In this document: one piece after another, positions 23,924 through 32,249 of the stretch
Layout: every line of letters begins with the position of its first letter
How positions within the stretch are numbered: the first letter of the stretch is position 1
From: Hyphomicrobiales bacterium
GTDB taxonomy: Bacteria > Pseudomonadota > Alphaproteobacteria > Rhodospirillales > JACKKN01
Length of the DNA: 35,549 nucleotides
Direction: 5' to 3'
NCBI GenBank assembly: GCA_024236415.1
Contig: JACKKN010000027.1
Location: 1 to 35,549, forward strand
Notes under the pieces: model-generated
The model's database searches: none
The model's input: only the letters and a program-made list of their open reading frames with translations
Told to the model about the DNA's origin: nothing
Position numbers and translations under genes: made by a program

Positions 23924-23943
23924 GCCCCCGCCTGCGCGGGGGC
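23924..23943. repeat. REP-like hairpin
   Basis: GCCCCCGC (23924-23931), loop CTGC and GCGGGGGC (23936-23943). A second REP-like stem 100 bp from the first and in the opposite orientation relative to the flanking motif. The pair may act as a bidirectional transcript end. Confidence 0.65.
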
Positions 23944-23975
23944 GACGGCTTCATTCGTGATTGGGGCCGGGCCGG

Positions 23976-25661
<1,686 letters not shown>

Positions 25662-25717
25662 GTTGGCAGGCTCCCGTGTCCCATGGGCCGCCGGGGGATC
25701 GCCCGGGGCACGGGCCC

Positions 25718-25748
25718 GTTATACGCCAGAATGGGACCGCGATGCCAA
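25718..25748 (-). promoter_or_regulatory. Possible glnS promoter
   Basis: On the minus strand, TTGGCA (25743-25748) and TATAAC (25718-25723) are separated by 19 bp, longer than ideal. The leader to the TTG start would be about 50 nt. Confidence 0.35.
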
Positions 25749-25776
25749 GGCAAACCGCGTCGCCGCGGGCCGGGAA

Positions 25777-26175
25777 TCAGCCGGTGTAGCCCATCTGCCG
25801 GGCGAAGGTGGCGGCCGCCAGGTCCATGGAGTTGCGGTGGCGCACGAACCAGTTGGGCAGGATCGAGGAGAAGTACTCCCGCAGCTCGGCCTCCTGGCCG
25901 TCGGCCAGGCGGGCGCGCACGTCGTCCAGCTCGTCCAGGACCCGCCGGTGCTCCTTCCGGTGCACCTCGAAGGCGAAGAACTGGCTGTTGCGCATCATGT
26001 CCTCTTCGTGGGCGAAATGCTCCACGCAGTGGTCATAGAAGATGTCCATCGCCTCGCGCAGTTCCTCGCCGGTGGCCTTGGCCATGGTGTTGATGCAGTC
26101 GACGGCGGACTGGTGTTCCAGGTCCATGAATCCGACACCGATGTTCAGGGCGTCGGTCCAGGCGATCGTGCTCAT
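25777..26175 (-). CDS. Bacteriohemerythrin
   Basis: A 132-residue four-helix non-haem di-iron protein that reversibly binds O2 or senses oxygen or iron. Counting from a TTG two codons upstream (26181), all seven ligand positions are visible: H23, H55 with E59 (HxxxE), H74, H78, and H115 with D120 (HxxxxD). Length and spacing match the stand-alone bacterial family. I give ATG 26175; TTG 26181 has better spacing to the AAAGGGG element and may be the real start. The gene stands alone on the minus strand, with a promoter at 26245-26273. Confidence 0.93.
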   Translation of the reverse strand: MSTIAWTDALNIGVGFMDLEHQSAVDCINTMAKATGEELREAMDIFYDHCVEHFAHEEDMMRNSQFFAFEVHRKEHRRVLDELDDVRARLADGQEAELREYFSSILPNWFVRHRNSMDLAAATFARQMGYTG

Positions 26176-26244
26176 GTTCAATAGCTGCCCCTTTGACTTC
26201 GTCCGTCCGGCCGGCCCCCAATCCCTGCCGACTCGAACCGGCGA

Positions 26245-26273
26245 ACTTTACGCGCATGTCTTCCAATTGACAA
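26245..26273 (-). promoter_or_regulatory. Predicted bacteriohemerythrin promoter
   Basis: On the minus strand, TTGTCA (26268-26273), a 17-bp spacer and TAAAGT (26245-26250). A small perfect dyad TTCCAC-G-GTGGAA lies just upstream at 26276-26288. Confidence 0.5.
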
Positions 26274-26406
26274 GTTTCCACGGTGGAATTCCGCACTGCG
26301 ATGCTCGCGCCATGGGGTGGGCCGCCGGACCTTGGCAGGGGTGCGCCCAATGGTCGAAAATGGGGGTCTTCGCGCCCTGCATTCACCACCGAAAGGAGTG
26401 TCCGTC

Positions 26407-27216
26407 ATGTCCATCCGCGTCGAAACGGACGGCCCCGTCACCACGGTCATCCACGACCGGCCCCAGGCCCGCAACGCCATGGACCCCGAGTCGGCCCGGG
26501 CCCTGACCGACGCCTTCCTGGCCTTCGAGCGCGACCCGGACGCCGCCGTGGCCGTGCTGTGGGGCGCCGGCGGCGCCTTCTGCGCCGGCTGGGACCTGAA
26601 GTACGGCGCCAGCCTGGTGGGCGACGACGGCCACCTGGCCGAGCTCGACTTCCCGGCCGCCGAGCCCGCCGACCCCAACGCCGTGCCGCGCGGGCCCATG
26701 GGCCCGACCCGCCTGGAGCTGTCCAAGCCGGTGATCGCCGCCGTCGCCGGCCCGGCGGTGGCCGGGGGCATGGAGATCGCCCTGTGGGCCGACATCCGCA
26801 TCATGGAGGAGGACGCCTACATGGGGGTCTACTGCCGCCGCTGGGGCATCCCCCTGGTGGACGGCGGCACGGTGCGCCTGCCGCGCCTGGTGGGGCAGGG
26901 GCGGGCCATGGAGATCATCCTGACCGGGCGCAAGGTGCCGGCCGAGGAATGCCTGCTCATCGGCGCCTGCGAACGGGTGGTGCCGGTGGGCGACTCGCGC
27001 CGGGCGGCCGAGGAGATGGCGCACGAGATCGCCCGCTTCCCCCAGGCCTGCGCCCGCGCCGACCGCCGCTCGGTGCTGGCGCAGCACGGCCTGCCGGTGC
27101 GCCAGGCCCTGCGCCGCGAGTGGGCGAACAGCATCGGCACCATCGGCGAGGGGCTGCGCGGCGCCGCCCGCTTCGCCGGCGGCAAGGGCCGCCACGGCGA
27201 TTTCGGGGACATCTGA
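26407..27216 (+). CDS. Enoyl-CoA hydratase/isomerase (crotonase) family protein
   Basis: A 269-residue protein of the crotonase superfamily acting on acyl-CoA thioesters. The first oxyanion-hole segment is G-A-G-G-A-F-C-A-G-W-D-L-K, and the second is A-G-P-A-V-A-G-G-M-E-I-A-L-W-A-D-I-R. The following R-R-W-G-I-P-L-V-D-G-G-T-V-R-L-P-R-L-V-G region is typical of a subgroup annotated simply as crotonase-like. The catalytic Glu of true hydratases is not obvious at that position, so hydration, isomerisation or hydrolysis cannot be told apart. The start at 26407 has AAGGAG with 8-bp spacing; the frame is open upstream but without support. No partner thiolase is adjacent. Confidence 0.88.
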   Translation: MSIRVETDGPVTTVIHDRPQARNAMDPESARALTDAFLAFERDPDAAVAVLWGAGGAFCAGWDLKYGASLVGDDGHLAELDFPAAEPADPNAVPRGPMGPTRLELSKPVIAAVAGPAVAGGMEIALWADIRIMEEDAYMGVYCRRWGIPLVDGGTVRLPRLVGQGRAMEIILTGRKVPAEECLLIGACERVVPVGDSRRAAEEMAHEIARFPQACARADRRSVLAQHGLPVRQALRREWANSIGTIGEGLRGAARFAGGKGRHGDFGDI

Positions 27217-27303
27217 GGCCGGCCCATGCGCCAAAGGGGTCTGCCCCGGCCGGGCGCCCTGTGGTAGCCTCTTGGCGACGGTGGCGGCAAGGCGGGGTGT
27301 GGC

Positions 27304-27879
27304 ATGGTTCGGATCGTGGCGGCGGTACTGGCGGCGCTGGTCCTGTGGGGCGCCGGGGCGCGGGCCCAGGAGGCAAACGTGCTGACCCGGCTGATGGACG
27401 AGCCCCTGACCCTGTTCGACTGGGGCCTGGCGCAGCTCGACCGGGACATCGCGCGGGCGGCGCGCGACACCCTGCCGCGCCGGGTCGGGCTGGGCGCGGT
27501 GCGGCCGCAGACCGGGTCCATCTACGACTGGCGGTCCAAGCGGGTGACCCTGTTCGTGTCGGCGGCCCTGCCGCCGGCCCAGCGCACCCGCCAGGCCTGC
27601 GCCGCCGTGTTCCGCGACATCGTCCGCACCCTGACCGACGGCGCCCCCCAGGGCGCCAGCGCCGCCGGCTGGTACCTGCTGAACGCCTTCAAGCCCAAGG
27701 GCCATTACTGGGGCGACCGGTTCGAGGACGTAGGCACCAAGCTGCTGGACGTGGTGCGCCTGGAGGTGTCCTTCATCCCCGCCACCTTCGAGTCCCTGCG
27801 CGGCGACCGCCGCCGGGTCAGCTGCGCCGGCCGCCTGGACGCCGACCCCGAGGAACTGGCGGTGGAGGAGACGTCCTAG
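27304..27879 (+). CDS. Exported protein of unknown function
   Basis: A 191-residue protein I do not recognise. Residues 1-21 form a Sec signal peptide (M-V-R-I-V-A-A-V-L-A-A-L-V-L-W-G-A-G with A-R-A before the mature Q-E-A), so it is periplasmic or outer-membrane-associated. The mature part has one clear strand-like segment (S-K-R-V-T-L-F-V-S), a Cys at residue 100 and a second Cys near the C-terminus (V-S-C-A-G) that could form a disulfide. The C-terminus is acidic. An AAGGCGGGG ribosome-like element precedes the start. It follows the crotonase gene on the same strand after 87 bp and ends at a strong hairpin. Confidence 0.75.
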   Translation: MVRIVAAVLAALVLWGAGARAQEANVLTRLMDEPLTLFDWGLAQLDRDIARAARDTLPRRVGLGAVRPQTGSIYDWRSKRVTLFVSAALPPAQRTRQACAAVFRDIVRTLTDGAPQGASAAGWYLLNAFKPKGHYWGDRFEDVGTKLLDVVRLEVSFIPATFESLRGDRRRVSCAGRLDADPEELAVEETS

Positions 27880-27896
27880 CTCCACTTGTGCGGTTG

Positions 27897-27917
27897 ATGG
27901 CCCAATCCTTGGGCCAT
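27897..27917 (+). terminator. Terminator hairpin after the exported-protein gene
   Basis: Arms ATGGCCCAA (27897-27905) and TTGGGCCAT (27909-27917) form a perfect 9-bp stem with a 3-nt loop, starting 17 bp after the stop codon and followed by TTC. The T-run is short. Since the stem is symmetric it may work in both directions. Confidence 0.6.
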
Positions 27918-28085
27918 TTCGCCCGAACATCGTTAGACGGGGGCGATCGGCCGCGCCTGGGCAGGTAACTGCCGCGCCCAATCGCGCAGCAGCCAAGCTT
28001 TTTCGACCATGGACGTCATGCGCCGGCGGCGCCCGGGCGGCGGTTCGCGCCGGCGGGGCGGTGCCGTCGGCAGCCGTTTGCATGT

Positions 28086-28114
28086 GGTACTAGTATAATT
28101 CCCGTACTAGTACC
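28086..28114. promoter_or_regulatory. 10-bp perfect inverted repeat enclosing TATAAT
   Basis: GGTACTAGTA (28086-28095) and TACTAGTACC (28105-28114) flank 9 bp. Each arm contains the self-palindrome TACTAGTA, so the site is also a direct repeat with a 17-bp period. A perfect TATAAT (28094-28099) overlaps the left arm; no good -35 is seen. This is a very strong candidate operator for the 635-residue membrane protein gene; a bound regulator would block or replace RNA polymerase contacts. Confidence 0.7.
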
Positions 28115-28121
28115 GCATATC

Positions 28122-28149
28122 TTGAAATTTATGATAGCATGAATTTCAA
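28122..28149. repeat. 8-bp inverted repeat in the leader of the 635-residue gene
   Basis: TTGAAATT (28122-28129) and AATTTCAA (28142-28149) flank 12 nt. If transcription starts from the TATAAT at 28094, this dyad lies in the mRNA leader, 30 bp before the ATG, and could form a hairpin or act as a second operator. Confidence 0.6.
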
Positions 28150-28179
28150 AGGTTGAGTCTCGATAGCGGAACGATAGAG

Positions 28180-30087
28180 ATGGCTGTTTACGCATTGATG
28201 ATCGTGTTCGGCTACCTCGTCGGCCTGGTCATCCTCCCGAAGAAAAAGCTCCGGCCGACCATTGCCGTCATCGCGCGCCAGAACCCGACGGGCATCATCG
28301 TCGCGGCCCTGTTCGTGATGCTGGCAATCGTCGCGGTCGAGTTCCTGCCCCAGGTCTCGGACGACATCCATACGGTCGTCTTTTTCCGCTACAGGCTGGA
28401 TTCCCTCGTATCCTCCCTGCTGCTGGGCGGCATTTCCGGGATCATCGTCGCGGCCGTCACGCTGAACGCCATGTATCCGAGGTGGCTGGGAGGGACCGTG
28501 GCCTTGGGTTTCGTGGTGACGGGGATGCTGTACCACGCCGTTCCGAGTTTCTTCGATCGCCTGACGTCGCTTTCCGTGGCGGGGTTCGAGGTGACGCTCG
28601 CGCAGACGGACAAGGACGGGGAAGGGAGCAAGACGTTCAGTCAACCTGGATCCTCGGTCGACGATTCACAGACACACCGGTCCGACCATGGTCTGGTCAA
28701 TGTCGAATGGCTGGGGATTGTCGCCAACGAGGAATCCGCGTTCGACCGTGACAAAAACTACCTTTCCGCGACCGAGGGCGGAGCGGCGGCCGCTGCCCTC
28801 ATGGAAGACATGAGCAAGGACGCCAGGGAGCTGGTCAAGGATTTGATCACGCGGTTGCGGGCCTGTGCCCAGAACTATTCGAACCGCTATTCGGACAGCA
28901 TCGAGATGCGACGGATGTTCCGGACGGTGCTGCTGCCGATTTCGCGAATCTTCGGTGACGGATATGCCCGCTATTTGCCCGGAGCGACCGACGGGGAGGC
29001 TCTCGGAGAGAGACGGAATTTCTTCCATGAGGCCATGGGTGACGTCGGCCGGGCCTGCGGCATAAAAGGCAAAGCCAGTGAAGACGAAACGCCGCCGTTC
29101 ATGGCCTTGGGCAAGAACTTGAGCCGCAGGTCCCCGGGCGGCGACCGGAAATCGGCCCTGGCGCCATATTTTGTGATCACCCTGGCCGGAATGCTCGCGT
29201 TCAACGGTGATACCCAGGCCGGCATCATCCTGCTCGACGACTATATCCAATACCTCGATCTTGAATGGCGCGAGACGACCGGGAATTTGTGCGAGGAGCC
29301 TGCTGGAAAAAAGGACAGCGCCGGGTGTCGGCAAGGTCTGGCCACGGTCAACGCGATTTTCCGGATGCGCGCCTTCAACATGCTGGCGAACCTGTACGAC
29401 CGGGACAGTGCATGGCGGGACAATTATCTTTCCACCGTCGAGGAATTGTTGTCGGAGTTCGACAGAATCCTGCGTCGCCCGAATTTGGAATCGACGACCT
29501 TGCCGCGGCGGACATCAATGGCTTGTGGGCCCATTTCCGCGACTTCTGCGCTGTATCCCCTGGTGGTGTCGCGCATATCCTATCTCAACAACTATGCATT
29601 CAAGGCGACGGGCCAGGTGAACCGTTTGCCGCAGGCACTGCGGTACATTTCGGAAGCGATCGAGTTTCCGGGATACTGTGTCCGGCGCCTTTGGCCGGCA
29701 CGGCAGGCGGACATGTTTCGGGCCGCGCTGCTCGATACCTACGGTGTCGTGTTGTACAAGATGGCCGGGTTCGCGGTGCAAGTCGGAACGGCCGACCGCG
29801 AACAGCTGGTCAAAGACCTCAAGCGCGCGCTCAGCGCCATTGCCGAGGGCGTGACCTTGTTGAAGTTCCACCAGGACCAGGCGACGAAGGACTTCATTGC
29901 CGACGTGCACAAGCGAGGAGGGAAAGAGAAACCCTCTCCTCAGTCGGAAGAACAGATGCGCCGTGAAATCCAAAAGAAACTGCTTTTGGAAAAGACGCCC
30001 ATTGCCGATTACTTGGAAACCATTGAACAGCACAAGCGCGTCATTGAGAACAGCCTGAAAGCGCTGGAACGGGGGCTGTTCGGCTGA
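28180..30087 (+). CDS. Membrane-anchored protein of unknown function, 635 residues
   Basis: Not a family I recognise. Four hydrophobic segments occupy the N-terminus: about 2-20, 37-57, 75-97 and 102-122. After these a large, probably cytoplasmic, soluble part runs to the end, with helical segments (E-D-M-S-K-D-A-R-E-L-V-K-D-L-I-T-R-L, R-Q-G-L-A-T-V-N-A-I-F-R-M-R-A-F-N-M-L-A-N-L-Y) and a charged coiled-coil-like C-terminus (S-E-E-Q-M-R-R-E-I-Q-K-K-L, K-R-V-I-E-N-S-L-K-A-L-E-R). No nuclease, kinase or transporter motif is visible. I chose ATG 28180; a TTG at 28153 is in frame. Composition is less GC-rich than the flanks and it stands alone, so it is probably acquired. It could be a sensor, effector or envelope protein. 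Confidence 0.75.
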   Translation: MAVYALMIVFGYLVGLVILPKKKLRPTIAVIARQNPTGIIVAALFVMLAIVAVEFLPQVSDDIHTVVFFRYRLDSLVSSLLLGGISGIIVAAVTLNAMYPRWLGGTVALGFVVTGMLYHAVPSFFDRLTSLSVAGFEVTLAQTDKDGEGSKTFSQPGSSVDDSQTHRSDHGLVNVEWLGIVANEESAFDRDKNYLSATEGGAAAAALMEDMSKDARELVKDLITRLRACAQNYSNRYSDSIEMRRMFRTVLLPISRIFGDGYARYLPGATDGEALGERRNFFHEAMGDVGRACGIKGKASEDETPPFMALGKNLSRRSPGGDRKSALAPYFVITLAGMLAFNGDTQAGIILLDDYIQYLDLEWRETTGNLCEEPAGKKDSAGCRQGLATVNAIFRMRAFNMLANLYDRDSAWRDNYLSTVEELLSEFDRILRRPNLESTTLPRRTSMACGPISATSALYPLVVSRISYLNNYAFKATGQVNRLPQALRYISEAIEFPGYCVRRLWPARQADMFRAALLDTYGVVLYKMAGFAVQVGTADREQLVKDLKRALSAIAEGVTLLKFHQDQATKDFIADVHKRGGKEKPSPQSEEQMRREIQKKLLLEKTPIADYLETIEQHKRVIENSLKALERGLFG

Positions 30088-30137
30088 TCCCCGACGATTG
30101 GAAGGGCGCTTTGGCTGAACGTTGACGAGGGCAGGAA

Positions 30138-30233
30138 CTAGGGCAGGACAACCAGCGAGGCCGCGATCGCCGCCGATGCGAACACGGCATATGCCATCGC
30201 AATCGCAAACAACCCGGTCAATACCTTACGCAT
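30138..30233 (-). CDS. 31-residue hydrophobic small protein
   Basis: Tiny gene read M-R-K-V-L-T-G-L-F-A-I-A-M-A-Y-A and onward, ending S-L-V-V-L-P. A basic start (R2, K3) and one Ala-rich membrane segment (about 4-30) suit a single-span membrane peptide or a bare signal-like peptide. AAGGA stands 8 bp before the ATG, and a sigma-70-like promoter is at 30303-30331 with a leader of about 60 nt. Ribosome site, promoter, length and hydrophobicity together make a real product likely, although no homology was checked. Possible roles: small regulator of a membrane protein or type I toxin-like peptide; nothing in the sequence decides. Confidence 0.5.
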   Translation of the reverse strand: MRKVLTGLFAIAMAYAVFASAAIAASLVVLP

Positions 30234-30302
30234 TTCCGTATCCTTGCACTCTGCCTTGGTCCGCAACGATGAACGTCGCCGGACGCTTAACCATCGCGTT
30301 CC

Positions 30303-30331
30303 ATTATGGCGTGGCATCCCGGAAGACTCAA
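30303..30331 (-). promoter_or_regulatory. Predicted promoter of the 31-residue gene
   Basis: On the minus strand, TTGAGT (30326-30331), exactly 17 bp, then CATAAT (30303-30308). It is placed after the end of purN, so it serves the small gene rather than the purine operon. Confidence 0.55.
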
Positions 30332-30377
30332 GTGAAACAACAAGATAATACCGTGGCAGGATTGTGGCAAAATCCCG

Positions 30378-31031
30378 TCACGCCGGCTCCGGATTGACCA
30401 GGGCGCCGGCCGGGGCCCGGGCGCCGTCGATGACCACGCGCTCGTCCACCACCCGGGCGCGGCCCTCGGCGATCAGGCGCACGGCCAGGGGGAACAGGCG
30501 GTGCTCCTGGGTCAGGATGCGCGCCGCCAGGGTGTCGGCGTCGTCGTCGCCGTGGATGGGCACCACGGCCTGGGCGATGATCGGGCCGGCGTCCATGGCC
30601 GGGCGCACGAAATGCACGGTGCAGCCCGAGAAGCGCGCCCCGGCGTCGATGGCACGCTGCTGCACGTCCAGGCCCTTGAAGGCCGGCAGCAGGGAGGGGT
30701 GGATATTGATCATGCGGTCGTGCCAGCGGGCGACGAAGCCGTCGGTCAGCAGGCGCATGAACCCGGCCAGGCACACCAGCTCCACCCCGGCGTCCGCCAG
30801 GGCGGCGTGCAGGGCGTCCTCGAACGGGCCGCGGCCGTCGTATTCCCGGTGGTCGACCACGGCGGTGGCGATGCCGGCGTCCGCGGCCCGGGTCAGGCCC
30901 TGGACCCCGGCCACGTTGGACACCACCAGGGCGATCTCGGCCGGGTAGGCGGGGTCGGCGCAGGCGTCGATCAGGGCCTGCAGGTTGCTGCCCCGGCCCG
31001 AGATCAGGACCCCGAGCCTCAGCCGCCCCAT
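30378..31031 (-). CDS. purN: Phosphoribosylglycinamide formyltransferase
   Basis: A 217-residue enzyme that transfers a formyl group from 10-formyl-tetrahydrofolate to GAR, the third step of de novo purine synthesis. N-terminal S-G-R-G-S-N-L-Q-A binds the GAR phosphate. The catalytic triad is N109, H111 (in I-N-I-H-P-S-L-L-P-A-F-K-G) and D147 (in V-R-P-A-M-D-A-G-P-I-I). Length is usual for PurN. The start at 31031 overlaps the purM stop by 13 bp, so the two are translationally coupled. No clear terminator follows the stop. Confidence 0.96.
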   Translation of the reverse strand: MGRLRLGVLISGRGSNLQALIDACADPAYPAEIALVVSNVAGVQGLTRAADAGIATAVVDHREYDGRGPFEDALHAALADAGVELVCLAGFMRLLTDGFVARWHDRMINIHPSLLPAFKGLDVQQRAIDAGARFSGCTVHFVRPAMDAGPIIAQAVVPIHGDDDADTLAARILTQEHRLFPLAVRLIAEGRARVVDERVVIDGARAPAGALVNPEPA

Positions 31032-32116
31032 GCCGCCCCCACGTTGTCGATGGGCACCGCCGGGCCGCCAGCGCGGTCCTCGATGCGGCCGATGGCGGTC
31101 ACCGTCTCGCCGGCCGCCGCGAGGGCCGCCGTCACCGCGTCCACGGCCGCGGGGTCGACCACCACGACCATGCCGATGCCGCAGTTGAAGGTGCGCGCCA
31201 TCTCGCCGGGCGCGATGCCGCCGGCCTCGGCCAGCCAGGCGAACACCGGCGGCAGGTCCCAGGCGGCGGCGTCCAGGCGCGCCGCCAGGCCGTCGGGCAG
31301 CACCCGGGGGATGTTGTCCACCAGGCCGCCGCCGGTGATGTGCGCCAGCGCCCGCACCCCGCCGGGGCCGCCGGCGCGCAGGGCCGCCAGGCAGGGCTTG
31401 ACGTAGATGCGGGTCGGCTCCAGCAGGGCCTCGCCCAGGGTCCGGCCGGGATCGAAGGGGGCCGGCGCGGCGTAGTCCAGCCCGGCCACCTGGACCACCC
31501 GGCGCACCAGGGAGAAGCCGTTGGAGTGCAGGCCCGACGAGGCCAGCCCCAGCACCGCGTCGCCGGCCCGCACCCCGGCACCGGTCAGGATGGCGTCGCG
31601 CTCGGCGGCGCCCACGGCGAAGCCGGCCAGGTCGTAGTCGCCGTCGCCGTACATGCCCGGCATCTCCGCCGTCTCGCCGCCGATCAGGGCGCAGCCGGCC
31701 TGGCGGCAGCCTTCGGCGATGCCGGCCACGATGTCGCGCCCGGCGGCCACGTCCAGGTGCCCGGTGGCGTAGTAATCCAGGAAGAACAGCGGCTCGGCGC
31801 CCTGGACCACCAGGTCGTTGACGCACATGGCCACCAGGTCGATGCCCACGGTGTCGTGCCGGCCGGCGGAGATGGCCACCTTCAGCTTGGTGCCGACCCC
31901 GTCGGTGCCGGCCACCAGCACCGGGTCGGCGAAGCCCGCGGCCTTGAGGTCGAACATGGCGCCGAAGCCGCCCAGGCCCGAGGCCACGCCGGGCCGGGCG
32001 GTGGATTTGGCCAGCGGCTTGATGGCCTCGACCAGGGCCTCGCCGGCGTCGATGTCGACCCCGGCGTCCTTGTAGCTGAGGCCGCCGGAAGCGGCGGTTG
32101 GGGGCGTGTCGGTCAT
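31019..32116 (-). CDS. purM: Phosphoribosylformylglycinamidine cyclo-ligase (AIR synthetase)
   Basis: A 365-residue ATP-dependent enzyme closing the imidazole ring of AIR, fifth step of purine synthesis. The start at 32116 gives the canonical N-terminus S-Y-K-D-A-G-V-D-I-D-A-G. The ATP-binding region has A-G-T-D-G-V-G-T-K-L and C-V-N-D-L-V-V-Q-G-A-E-P-L-F-F-L-D-Y; further on are G-G-E-T-A-E-M-P-G-M-Y and H-I-T-G-G-G-L. Length is normal (about 345-370). The frame is open farther upstream, but that stretch overlaps the promoter region of the divergent gene. First gene of the purM-purN operon. Confidence 0.96.
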   Translation of the reverse strand: MTDTPPTAASGGLSYKDAGVDIDAGEALVEAIKPLAKSTARPGVASGLGGFGAMFDLKAAGFADPVLVAGTDGVGTKLKVAISAGRHDTVGIDLVAMCVNDLVVQGAEPLFFLDYYATGHLDVAAGRDIVAGIAEGCRQAGCALIGGETAEMPGMYGDGDYDLAGFAVGAAERDAILTGAGVRAGDAVLGLASSGLHSNGFSLVRRVVQVAGLDYAAPAPFDPGRTLGEALLEPTRIYVKPCLAALRAGGPGGVRALAHITGGGLVDNIPRVLPDGLAARLDAAAWDLPPVFAWLAEAGGIAPGEMARTFNCGIGMVVVVDPAAVDAVTAALAAAGETVTAIGRIEDRAGGPAVPIDNVGAAWGG

Positions 32117-32140
32117 GGTCGCACCGGCCGTGTTAGGACT

Positions 32141-32169
32141 TTTAACGCCGGCCCCGGGTGGTCCATAAT
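32141..32169 (+). promoter_or_regulatory. Predicted promoter of the DUF2066 gene
   Basis: TTTAAC (32141-32146), a 17-bp spacer and CATAAT (32164-32169). Transcription would start near 32176. It lies in the 133-bp gap between the divergent purM and DUF2066 genes. Confidence 0.5.
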
Positions 32170-32249
32170 GGCCGCGGTCAACCACAGCTTGCCGGACACG
32201 CAGGGGGCGGACGCCGGGGGCGACAATAGCGCATCGGATTGGCATTGCA

